Shown here: one piece after another, positions 32,609 through 40,065 of the stretch
Layout of the letters: each line of letters opens with the position of its first letter
Position numbering within the stretch: position 1 is the first letter of the stretch
Origin: Candidatus Paceibacterota bacterium
Lineage (GTDB): Bacteria; Patescibacteriota; Minisyncoccia; Phycocordibacterales; JAQTLZ01
Direction of reading: 5' to 3'
DNA: 49,108 bases
Assembly: GCA_028714635.1 (NCBI GenBank)
Contig: JAQTLZ010000007.1
Coordinates: 1-49,108 of the forward strand
Program-made: the position numbers and the translations under genes
The notes under the pieces: model-generated
Told to the model about the DNA's origin: nothing
What the model saw: the letters and a program-made list of their open reading frames with translations, nothing else
The model's database searches: none

Positions 32609-33181
32609 ATGATTATTGGAATTACTGGAACGCTCGGTGCCGGAAAGGGCACCATCGTCGAATATCTTGTGAGGAAAAAGGGATTTAAGCATTTTGGCGT
32701 CTCTGACACTTTTCTTACGAATGAAGCCGTAAAACGCGGGCTTAAACCTGACCGGGTCACCAGACGAATTATCGCGAATGAATTTCGAGCACTTGGCCCC
32801 ACAAAACTCATGGAAGAAGTGTACAAACTTGCAAAGGATGCAATAGCGAAAAAGGAGAACGTTATCATTGAACCGCAACACACAGTTTCCGAAGTTGAAT
32901 TCATCCACTCACTTGGCGGGATTGAATTTGCCGTGGATGCACCGCTTGAAGTGCGGTATGAGAGGATTAAAAAAAGAGGAGGTGAAAAAGACCAGATAAG
33001 TTTTGAGGAATTTAGGAAGGAACAGGAATTCCAAATGTCTCAAAAAGACCCGAACAAAAACAATCTCGCCAACGCAATGGCGAAAGCTGATTATCATTTT
33101 CAAAATGTCGGCACGAAGAAAGAGCTCGAGAAACAGATTGAGAATGTTTTAAAAAGCATCAAGCAAAATCTGCCGAAGTAA
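32609..33181 (+). CDS. P-loop nucleotide/dephospho-CoA kinase-like protein
   Basis: The N-terminus IGITGTLGAGKGTIVEYL is a Walker A of the AAA/nucleoside-kinase type. VIIEPQHTVSEVEFI takes the place of Walker B, and the VDAPLEVRYERIKKRGG lid helix with two arginines is typical of dephospho-CoA and nucleoside-monophosphate kinases. At 190 residues the size fits. The substrate is not clear; it is annotated at family level only. TACTAT at 32597-32602 lies six bases before the ATG. The 3' end overlaps the convergent Clp gene by 23 bases. Confidence 0.82.
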   Translation: MIIGITGTLGAGKGTIVEYLVRKKGFKHFGVSDTFLTNEAVKRGLKPDRVTRRIIANEFRALGPTKLMEEVYKLAKDAIAKKENVIIEPQHTVSEVEFIHSLGGIEFAVDAPLEVRYERIKKRGGEKDQISFEEFRKEQEFQMSQKDPNKNNLANAMAKADYHFQNVGTKKELEKQIENVLKSIKQNLPK

Positions 33182-35588
33182 GTTCAACTTTTGAACCGGA
33201 GGAAATCTCGCCTCTAATTAGTTTGTCCGCCACAAGTTGTTCTACTTTGTCCTGCACCGCTCGATTCATGGGGCGTGCGCCGAATTTCGGGTCGGTGCCG
33301 GCTTTTACCACCTCATCGAGAGTTGCGTCATTAATCACAAACTCGACTCCTTTCTCTCGGAGACGTTTCTGAAGCTTTTGAAGCATGAGTGTAGCAATTT
33401 TTCGTAACTCTGCATCGTTCAAAGGCTTGAAAAGAATCACCCCATCAAAACGGTTCAAAAGTTCGGGCTTGAATATCCCCTGCTCGATGATTGAATCGAT
33501 AAGCGTATTTTTCTCCCCCGCAAGATCTTTTCCACTTTCAACTGCTTTGAAAATAATATCGCTCCCTGCGTTCGAAGTCGCAATAATGATAAGATTTCTC
33601 GCGTTCACCTTCTTGCCAGCCATATCCGAAAATATTCCTTCATCGATTATCTGCAAAAAGAGATCAAGCACTTCTTTCATTGTTTTCTCAAACTCGTCGA
33701 GCAAAAGTACGCCGTACGGATGCTCGCGTAGCATTGAAGTCAAAACTCCAGGTTTTCCTCCTTCAAATGAGCCGATAAGGCGCTCCAGTGCGTCATCGGT
33801 GCGATATTCAGACATATCAAGCCGAAGAATTTTCGACTCATCACCAAAGAAAGTTGCTGCGAGCGCTTTTGTCGTTTCAGTTTTTCCTACTCCAGTCGGA
33901 CCAAGGAAAAGAAACGAACCCATCGGCCTGTCTTTACTTCCCACTCCCGAGCGAGCCCGGCGAAGCGCCGAAGCAATTGCCTTGATGGCCTCGTCTTGGC
34001 CGACAATTCTTTTATGAAGCACTGATTCCAAATCGGCAAGCACGCCTTTTTCTTTCGGAGTTACTTCCCCAAGCGGAATTCCTGTTTTTGTTCCTAAAAG
34101 CGCCAAGACTTCTTCTTTTCCAATAACCCCCTTTTTCTTTTGATGAGCGTACGGAATTAATTCAAAAAGAATATCGAGTGCCTTATCAAGCGGACTTGCA
34201 TCCATATAATATCGCGCAACGCTTTGTGCGACCGCGACGAGAGCTGGATAGGTAAAGAAAACTCCCGATTTGTATTCAAGAGAAAGGGCACTTCGGCAAA
34301 GCGCGTCCAAAAGGCTTCCTTCGTTATCAGAAACGAGCGTTACTTTTTCGAAATATTCACTGCAAAGTTGGTTTGGCTCTATGTCTTGGCGATAGGAACC
34401 TGCGCCAGAAAAAGCAATAATTTGAAGGTGTGAAGAAGCAAAATAGGTTTCCATAAGGCTAAGCACTTCGGAGTGGAGAGCTTTCGCACCAGAAAGGAGA
34501 ACAGAAAAATCTTTGAACACGAGAATGACGTTGCCCGCTTTTATCGCTTCATTCAATATTTGAATGAGCTCAATCTCGAACGCAGCCTTTTCTTTGGTAA
34601 GATCAACCAAAAGCGAGGCGTTCAAAACAAAAAGTCTTTTATGTTCAAGCGGAGCGAAGACATCTCCCCGAGAAATTTTCCCAGCCAGAGAAGAAAGGAT
34701 TTTATCTTTTCTCGTTTCATCATCCCCCACCAGAATGACGTTGGAACTGCGATTACGGCAGAGAATTTTCTCAATTTCTTCGACTTCTGAAAGCAAAGCC
34801 TGCTTCGATCTCTCCTCGCCCAAACCAGAATCGGTGATGTCCGTAGCGTATTTAAGAAGGGTGTAAGCATTGCCATATGCCCAATCCTTGCCAATTCCTT
34901 GAATGCGGGCAAGATGATCTTTCCCCCACCATCTTAAATGTAATTTTTCCTCGCGAAGCGAATCTTCAACCCAGGACGTTGCTCCGATAAATTCTTTTTC
35001 TTGAATTTGGTGCTGGAAAAGAAATTCTTGAAATTCTTTGTCTTGTTTAAAAATGTGTGCAACATAATCAGTAACGGAAATTCCCCCTTCGCCGTCAATA
35101 CAGACGACATCACCAAAATTTTCAGCAGAAAGCGGGACCTCTCGTCCTTCTAAAAAAGTTTTTGCATCATCTGGATTAATTCCGCATCGCACAAGAATTA
35201 TTTCAGCTATGTCAGATCGAAGAAATCCTGCAGTTACATCATCTGGATAGCTGTGATACACAAGAGAGGCGACTTCAAGAGTAATAATCTCGCTTCCCGC
35301 TTCAAGCGCAGTTTCATTCAATATCGGATCCAGGTGCCAGAAATAAAACGAAAAGTAAAATGCATCGGCGACTGTAATAAGGATAAGGGCCGCAAAAAGC
35401 AAGAAACAAGCGCCGTAAACAAGATGCGATGGCACCAAAGTTCCAATTTGTATAAGAAGGAATGAAAGAAGCGCAATACCGATGATCACATCTCGAAGCA
35501 TTTTTCTTTTGCGACGAGAAATGATGTCCTCAAGAAGAAGGACCGGATTATAGGGTTTCGTCGCTTTTTTTAATTCTTCAAACGTCAT
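33159..35588 (-). CDS. Membrane-anchored Clp-type AAA+ ATPase with degenerate first domain
   Basis: An 809-residue ClpA/ClpC relative. Two transmembrane helices (about 33-50 and 57-80) replace a normal start, then a Clp-N-like region (about 95-215). AAA domain 1 is degenerate: Walker A reads GDDETRKDK at 288-296 in place of GxxxxGKT, and Walker B lacks its Glu (LVFKDFS, 356-362). Domain 2 is intact: GPTGVGKTE (563-571), LLLDEFEK, sensor ATSNAGS and arginine NRFDG. The tripeptide loop that binds ClpP is not seen after the sensor, so it probably works without ClpP. It overlaps the upstream membrane-protein gene by four bases. Role inferred: unfolding or disaggregation at the membrane. Confidence 0.88.
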   Translation of the reverse strand: MTFEELKKATKPYNPVLLLEDIISRRKRKMLRDVIIGIALLSFLLIQIGTLVPSHLVYGACFLLFAALILITVADAFYFSFYFWHLDPILNETALEAGSEIITLEVASLVYHSYPDDVTAGFLRSDIAEIILVRCGINPDDAKTFLEGREVPLSAENFGDVVCIDGEGGISVTDYVAHIFKQDKEFQEFLFQHQIQEKEFIGATSWVEDSLREEKLHLRWWGKDHLARIQGIGKDWAYGNAYTLLKYATDITDSGLGEERSKQALLSEVEEIEKILCRNRSSNVILVGDDETRKDKILSSLAGKISRGDVFAPLEHKRLFVLNASLLVDLTKEKAAFEIELIQILNEAIKAGNVILVFKDFSVLLSGAKALHSEVLSLMETYFASSHLQIIAFSGAGSYRQDIEPNQLCSEYFEKVTLVSDNEGSLLDALCRSALSLEYKSGVFFTYPALVAVAQSVARYYMDASPLDKALDILFELIPYAHQKKKGVIGKEEVLALLGTKTGIPLGEVTPKEKGVLADLESVLHKRIVGQDEAIKAIASALRRARSGVGSKDRPMGSFLFLGPTGVGKTETTKALAATFFGDESKILRLDMSEYRTDDALERLIGSFEGGKPGVLTSMLREHPYGVLLLDEFEKTMKEVLDLFLQIIDEGIFSDMAGKKVNARNLIIIATSNAGSDIIFKAVESGKDLAGEKNTLIDSIIEQGIFKPELLNRFDGVILFKPLNDAELRKIATLMLQKLQKRLREKGVEFVINDATLDEVVKAGTDPKFGARPMNRAVQDKVEQLVADKLIRGEISSGSKVELTSADFA

Positions 35589-35980
35589 ACTGTTGTGAAT
35601 AACTCATGAAAACCCTGATAAACAAGGAGCGCGACCAAAAAAGGAAGAAAGCACCAGATTACTAAAAATGAAGCGGAAAGAAGAATCGAAACGCAAAGAA
35701 CAAAAAAGGCTACGAAAAGCGTTACTGCGCGGATAAGCACGCCCACAATCCTCATCATCGTATTTACAACAAAAGAAGAAAAAATTGCTTCTACATTAAA
35801 ACCTCCGCGATACTCTTCATTAAGACGTCTCCAGGGCGAGAAAAAAGTTTTGAGGAGTATCGGAACCGAAAAAAAATGATAGAGAAACCAGATGAAATTG
35901 TGAGCGATGCCCACAATTGCGTTTAAAGCTCGAGAGTAGTGCCAAGTGAAATAATGTTCGAAAAAGAGAGCAATTTCCAT
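35585..35980 (-). CDS. Membrane protein co-translated with the Clp ATPase
   Basis: A 131-residue protein with hydrophobic stretches at about 20-48 and 78-128 and a charged middle (SPWRRLNEEYRGG) that is probably cytoplasmic. I do not recognise a family. Its stop codon overlaps the Clp start (ATGA), so the two are likely coupled and may form one membrane complex. TATACT (complement of 35989-35994) lies eight bases before the ATG. Confidence 0.8.
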   Translation of the reverse strand: MEIALFFEHYFTWHYSRALNAIVGIAHNFIWFLYHFFSVPILLKTFFSPWRRLNEEYRGGFNVEAIFSSFVVNTMMRIVGVLIRAVTLFVAFFVLCVSILLSASFLVIWCFLPFLVALLVYQGFHELFTTV

Positions 35981-36052
35981 ACATATATAGTATACCCCGT
36001 GAGATAGCCCTTCTGTATCTCGGAGTAATCCACATGTCTATTATAGAAATCG

Positions 36053-36080
36053 TTGACAAAAATGGTTATCGGCATAAACT
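36053..36080 (+). promoter_or_regulatory. Promoter of the ACP-like gene
   Basis: A perfect TTGACA (36053-36058) is 16 bases from TAAACT (36075-36080), leaving a leader of about 50 bases. Confidence 0.55.
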
Positions 36081-36138
36081 AGTGCACCAGGGGTTTGTGA
36101 AGTACATTTTTGGCGCAGGGGGCAGAAAGGAAAGGTCT

Positions 36139-36393
36139 ATGTCGAACACGCGAGTAAAGGGGCGCCCAATCGAAGAGTTGATTGCGACGGCTCTCGGGAT
36201 TAATCCGCAGGAGGCAAGGACGAAGATTTTGCCGTCCACGACGTTTACAAGTCTCGGAATGCGCCAGGAGCATCGCCTGAGACTCTGTGACCAGATTCAA
36301 CAAGAGATGGGGGTTGTCATGACGACCGAAGAGATATTCGGAGCTGGCTCGCCCGAAAATCTTGCCGTAGAGGTCCGTTCGAAAAGCAGGTAG
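36139..36393 (+). CDS. Acyl-carrier-protein-like protein without the serine
   Basis: 84 residues with the length and pattern of an acyl carrier protein: IEELIATALGINPQ as helix 1, a loop, FTSLGMRQEHRLRLCDQIQQEMGV as the conserved LG-loop and helix 2, then MTTEEIFGAGSPENLAVEV as helices 3-4. In true carriers LGxDSL holds the phosphopantetheine serine; here it is LGMRQE, so Ser is Gln43 and Asp is Arg42. It therefore cannot carry an acyl group in the usual way. ATG 36139 has AAAGGAAAGG upstream; the frame opens earlier without such a site. It has its own promoter and terminator. The fold assignment is by eye. Confidence 0.6.
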   Translation: MSNTRVKGRPIEELIATALGINPQEARTKILPSTTFTSLGMRQEHRLRLCDQIQQEMGVVMTTEEIFGAGSPENLAVEVRSKSR

Positions 36394-36425
36394 AAGAAGT
36401 GAAGTTGAGTAAAAAGTCAGAGTAG

Positions 36426-36452
36426 AATCACCAGAACATCGGTGGTTTTTTT
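36426..36452 (+). terminator. Intrinsic terminator after the ACP-like gene
   Basis: ATCACC pairs with GGTGGT (one wobble) around AGAACATC, followed by a T-run. Confidence 0.75.
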
Positions 36453-36472
36453 ATTGCCGACGTAGAGTGAGA

Positions 36473-36500
36473 GAAGTGAAAAAGTATTCTTTTTCACTTC
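36473..36500. repeat. Perfect 12-bp hairpin between convergent transcripts
   Basis: GAAGTGAAAAAG pairs exactly with CTTTTTCACTTC around TATT. It has no T-run on either strand, and lies between the ACP-like terminator and the ftsQ terminator. Confidence 0.7.
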
Positions 36501-36518
36501 CGAGCCGAGGAGAGCAAA

Positions 36519-36540
36519 AAGAAAGGTTAATACCTTTCTT
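36519..36540 (-). terminator. Hairpin overlapping the ftsQ stop codon
   Basis: AAGAAAGGT pairs perfectly with ACCTTTCTT around a 4-base loop, followed on the minus strand by TTTTTG. The ftsQ stop codon (36539-36541) overlaps the first two bases of the stem. Confidence 0.7.
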
Positions 36541-37378
36541 ATTTGTAAAAAACCTTATTATCAAATCGAAGGTCAATATATTCCAAAGTTGTGGGAATTC
36601 CCTTTTCTCCCCAATCAAGCGTTGAGTCATTAAAAAGTGATTCCAGATTCTGAAGAGCCGTATCATACGGCATCCCCGTGCGTAGAAGAAGTTTATGTCC
36701 CCCTTCAATATGTACTTCCAATTCCCCGCCCGAGTCAGCAACTATAAAAAGAGGCGTAATATGAAGGGCTCCAAGAAATTCGAGAAAAGCGGAGAGATTG
36801 TGAAGGTCATCAGAAGTTAAAAAATGCTCTCCAATCGGATCAGTTTGTTTTTCAACTGCGCCGGAATAGGTCAAAAGATTGGGAGGCAAAGGGTCGCTCG
36901 CTTCCGCAAAAATCAGTCCATCTTTATCGAGAAGATAGCACTTTGCATTTGCAGGTGGAAGAGAAGTTACCTTGCCCGTACACCAGAAAGCAAAGGGCTC
37001 GCGTTCTGTAATCTTTATGAGAAGGGTGTGTACATCAGCTCGTGTGACTTTGACGCTTTCCACCGAAGGGAAAGTATTCAGAATATCGTTCTCAATTTTT
37101 TGCTTTGGAAAGAAAAGGCTATTTGCTCGGGAAATAAAATGAAAATATTTTCCCTCGAGCTCTCCTCGAGCTACCTTTTCAATAAGAGAAGCATTCGCGC
37201 TGTCGGCTCCAACAACCTGGACAGCATGAATCGTCGTAGCAGAAATGCCGGATACGTAAGAGAGAGAAAAGAGGATCACTACCACAGCGAAAACAACCGC
37301 TATCACCTTTCCGATTAGGCGCTTGCGCTTGCGGTTATAAACCCGAGAATGTTTTAAAATTGATTTTCGACTGTACAT
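36539..37378 (-). CDS. ftsQ: FtsQ/DivIB-like division protein with POTRA domain
   Basis: A bitopic protein: a basic cytoplasmic tail (RKRKRLIGK), one membrane helix (about 24-46), then a POTRA domain (about 48-120: IHAVQVVGADSAN, LFFPKQKIENDILNTFPSVESVKVTR and KITEREPFAFW) and a beta domain. This is the FtsQ layout; FtsQ links the early and late division machinery. The first in-frame ATG (37408) lies inside serS, so MYSRKS at 37378, ten bases after the serS stop, is preferred. It is probably co-transcribed with serS, without the usual mur/fts neighbours. Confidence 0.82.
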   Translation of the reverse strand: MYSRKSILKHSRVYNRKRKRLIGKVIAVVFAVVVILFSLSYVSGISATTIHAVQVVGADSANASLIEKVARGELEGKYFHFISRANSLFFPKQKIENDILNTFPSVESVKVTRADVHTLLIKITEREPFAFWCTGKVTSLPPANAKCYLLDKDGLIFAEASDPLPPNLLTYSGAVEKQTDPIGEHFLTSDDLHNLSAFLEFLGALHITPLFIVADSGGELEVHIEGGHKLLLRTGMPYDTALQNLESLFNDSTLDWGEKGIPTTLEYIDLRFDNKVFYK

Positions 37379-37388
37379 GAAAAGAGGC

Positions 37389-38663
37389 TTATCTTTTCTT
37401 CGGCGCAATCATACTGTCTCCAAAATAAGGTTGGAGGACTTCAGGAATTGCAATAGAACCATCTCCTTGCTGGAAATTTTCGACGAGAGAAACGAGGATG
37501 CGCGGAGTGGGAATCGCGGTGTTATTGAGTGAGTGGGCAAATTTCATTTTCCCATCGGTATCTTTGTAGCGGATATTTAGTCGGCGGGTTTGGAAATCAT
37601 GGAAATAAGAAGCCGATGCGATCTCGCGATATTTCTTCTCAAGTGGAACCCAAAGCTCCAAGTCATACTTTTTCACTTGTCCTAGCCCCAAGTCCCCTCC
37701 GCAATTTATTACTCTGTGATATGGAATGCCAAGCGATTCGATGAATTCTTCGGTGTTTCGGGTAAGTTCTTCGTGAAATCGTACCGATGTCTCGTGGCTC
37801 GCTTCACAGAGAATGACTTGCTCGAATTTATAAAATTCATGAACGCGGATAAGTCCTTTCACATCTTTACTATGACTTCCCGCTTCTCTGCGAAAACACG
37901 GAGAAAAGGCCAAAAACTTTTTTGGCAAATCTTCCATCGGAAGAATTTCGTCGCTATGGTATCCCATCGTTGCCACTTCTCCCGTGCCAGCAAGAAAATC
38001 TCCGTCTTGCGTCTTATACAAATCTTCTTCGCCTTGTGGAAGAAATCCTGTGCCGAGCAAATTTTCTCTTCGTACGAGCGACGGCACGATCATCGGTGAA
38101 AATCCTTTTTTAGAAAAGAAATCGAGTGCGTAATTCCAAATTGCGAAAGAAAGCTTTACTCCAGCATCTTTCAAAAAATAGCCTCGGAAGCCAGCGACTT
38201 TCGCTCCGCGAACCAAATCTACCATTCCAAGATTTTCCATAAGCTCGATATGATTTTTCGGCGTGAAATCAAATTCAGGCAAAGAACCCCATTTTTTCAC
38301 TTCCATATTGCCCACATCACTCTCGCCATCCGGCACGGTCATATCCGGAATATTCGGCACGAGAAGCATAAGCGAGCGCCACTTTTTCATTATTTCCTCA
38401 AGCTCGGTTTCCTCTTTATTCATGTCCGCCTTAAACTTCCGCATTTCAAAAATCATTGCGTCGCGCTCCGCTGGGTCCTTTGCGCTCGCAACTTTATCAC
38501 TCACGACATTTTGCTCGGTGCGTTTCTTCTCCACTGATTGAAGTTTCATCTTCCGGAGATCATCAGTAGCAAGAAGTTCCTCCACATCAAAAGCAACAAA
38601 TTTCTTTTTTGCAGCAAGGGCAATAAGGTCTTTATTTTCTCGGATGAACTTGATATCGAGCAT
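37389..38663 (-). CDS. serS: Seryl-tRNA synthetase
   Basis: A class II synthetase charging tRNA-Ser. The start MLDIKFIRENKDL leads into the N-terminal coiled-coil arm (about 28-105). Motif 2 is FSPCFRREAGS, and motif 3 is LNNTAIPTPRILVSLVEN. Length (424 residues) is normal. ATG 38663 has TATACT (complement of 38673-38678) nine bases upstream and no Shine-Dalgarno; codons further up to 38720 are not family-like. It is divergent from dprA and probably leads into ftsQ. Confidence 0.96.
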   Translation of the reverse strand: MLDIKFIRENKDLIALAAKKKFVAFDVEELLATDDLRKMKLQSVEKKRTEQNVVSDKVASAKDPAERDAMIFEMRKFKADMNKEETELEEIMKKWRSLMLLVPNIPDMTVPDGESDVGNMEVKKWGSLPEFDFTPKNHIELMENLGMVDLVRGAKVAGFRGYFLKDAGVKLSFAIWNYALDFFSKKGFSPMIVPSLVRRENLLGTGFLPQGEEDLYKTQDGDFLAGTGEVATMGYHSDEILPMEDLPKKFLAFSPCFRREAGSHSKDVKGLIRVHEFYKFEQVILCEASHETSVRFHEELTRNTEEFIESLGIPYHRVINCGGDLGLGQVKKYDLELWVPLEKKYREIASASYFHDFQTRRLNIRYKDTDGKMKFAHSLNNTAIPTPRILVSLVENFQQGDGSIAIPEVLQPYFGDSMIAPKKR

Positions 38664-38702
38664 AGTTACAACAGTATATAATAGATAGTGCAATAAAAAA
38701 AG

Positions 38703-39569
38703 ATGGATAACAAGATTCAAAAAATCGGTCCAAAAGATTTTCCTCCACTCCTTCGCGAGATCAATGACCCTCCGAAAAAGCTTTACGTGAAAGGAACGCT
38801 CCCCGATTGGAAAGAAAATATGTTTTTAGCAGTTGTCGGTGCACGAAAATATACGAGTTATGGAAAAGAAGCTTGCGAGAAATTAATTGCTGGCCTTCGC
38901 GGATACCCTATCGTGATTGTTTCTGGGCTTGCACTTGGAATTGATTCCATCGCCCACCGAGCAGCGCTGGATGCGGGATTAAAAACCATTGCAGTCCCCG
39001 GCTCGGGGCTTGGCCCAGAATTTATTTATCCACGCTCGCATGTTGCCCTTGCAGAGAAAATTGTTGAATCCGGCGGAGCGCTCCTTTCTGAATTTGAACC
39101 AAAAACTCCAGGGTATCCGAAAAACTTTCCCCAGCGTAATCGCATCATGGCGGGAATGACACATGCCACACTAGTCGTAGAAGCAGAGATTCGCTCGGGT
39201 ACACTTATCACATCCAAATTTGCAATCGAATACAATAGAGACGTACTGACCATCCCAGGCTCAATTTTTTCGAAAACTTCCGAAGGCCCGCACATGCTCC
39301 TTCGGCTTGGTGCCACACCAATCACCACAAGCGAGGAACTTCTCGAAGCTCTTGGATTTGAACAAGACGAGGAAACAAGAACTCAAGTGCTTTTTGCAGA
39401 TGCTTCGCCAGAAGAACAAATTATTCTCAATTTTCTTGTAGAACCCATGACTCGAGATGAACTCATTCGCACCTGCGGGAAAAGTACATCAGAGATGAAC
39501 GTTCTACTATCAGGAATGGAGATAAAAGGAATGATAAAAGAGAGCTTGGGAGAGCTTCGAAAAACTTGA
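38703..39569 (+). CDS. dprA: DNA-processing protein DprA
   Basis: Loads RecA on incoming single-stranded DNA during transformation. The Rossmann-like core has VVGARKYTSYG, VSGLALGIDSIAHRAAL, GSGLGPEFIYPRSH, FPQRNRIMAGM and SGTLITSKFA, all typical. The C-terminal 60 residues are a small winged-helix domain (ASPEEQIILNFLVEPMTRDELIRTCG). No SAM-like N-terminal domain is present. TATAAT near 38677 lies about 20 bases before the ATG. It implies the cell may take up DNA, in line with the accessory genes around. Confidence 0.95.
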   Translation: MDNKIQKIGPKDFPPLLREINDPPKKLYVKGTLPDWKENMFLAVVGARKYTSYGKEACEKLIAGLRGYPIVIVSGLALGIDSIAHRAALDAGLKTIAVPGSGLGPEFIYPRSHVALAEKIVESGGALLSEFEPKTPGYPKNFPQRNRIMAGMTHATLVVEAEIRSGTLITSKFAIEYNRDVLTIPGSIFSKTSEGPHMLLRLGATPITTSEELLEALGFEQDEETRTQVLFADASPEEQIILNFLVEPMTRDELIRTCGKSTSEMNVLLSGMEIKGMIKESLGELRKT

Positions 39570-39669
39570 CCTTTTGCAAGAAAAGTCCTTGCTAAAAAAG
39601 GACCGTTTGATACTGTTGAATGAGTTTTTCTTCAACTTTCATTTCTTTTTCACATTGGGGAGGTGCGCC

Positions 39670-39969
39670 GTGGCTCATAGTGTCCTTTGCAAAAATTGCG
39701 GCTGGGTTGAAGCCGAGCACGAGATACTTGCAGAAACTCTTCTTAGTAACACAGAGCGTGGGAGAGAGCTTAGGAAAGAAGATGAGGAAAAGACCAGGAA
39801 AAAATCTCGTCGCAAACTTTCGTTAAAAGAGTGTGTGGAGGGACCATGGTATACCCCCCAAAATAAGAAGAAAGGACGTTTGACCGAGAAAGAGAAGAAG
39901 CAGAATGAGGAACGGGAAAAAAGAGAACGAGCTCGTAGATCAGAGCTTGAGGATGCAAATATGGGGTAG
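39670..39969 (+). CDS. Small charged protein with one CxxC, GTG start
   Basis: A 99-residue protein: the front has LCKNCGW and a His/Glu-rich turn (AEHEIL), and the remainder is extremely rich in Lys, Arg and Glu, a probable long helix. Not recognised. GTG 39670 has GGGGAGGTG just upstream; earlier in-frame codons (from 39574) give a Phe-rich stretch with no such site. Possible promoter is TTGCTA-16-TACTGT. It ends before a good terminator. Confidence 0.65.
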   Translation: MAHSVLCKNCGWVEAEHEILAETLLSNTERGRELRKEDEEKTRKKSRRKLSLKECVEGPWYTPQNKKKGRLTEKEKKQNEEREKRERARRSELEDANMG

Positions 39970-39980
39970 TATTCTGAAGG

Positions 39981-40013
39981 CACTTACTGATGAATGTTGG
40001 TAAGTGTTTTTTT
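39981..40013 (+). terminator. Intrinsic terminator after the 39670 gene
   Basis: CACTTAC pairs with GTAAGTG around a 12-base loop, followed by seven T. Confidence 0.85.
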
Positions 40014-40065
40014 ATCCCCAATTTGCAAAAATTTTCTCTTTCGTGTAATACTGGGGAACATCACT

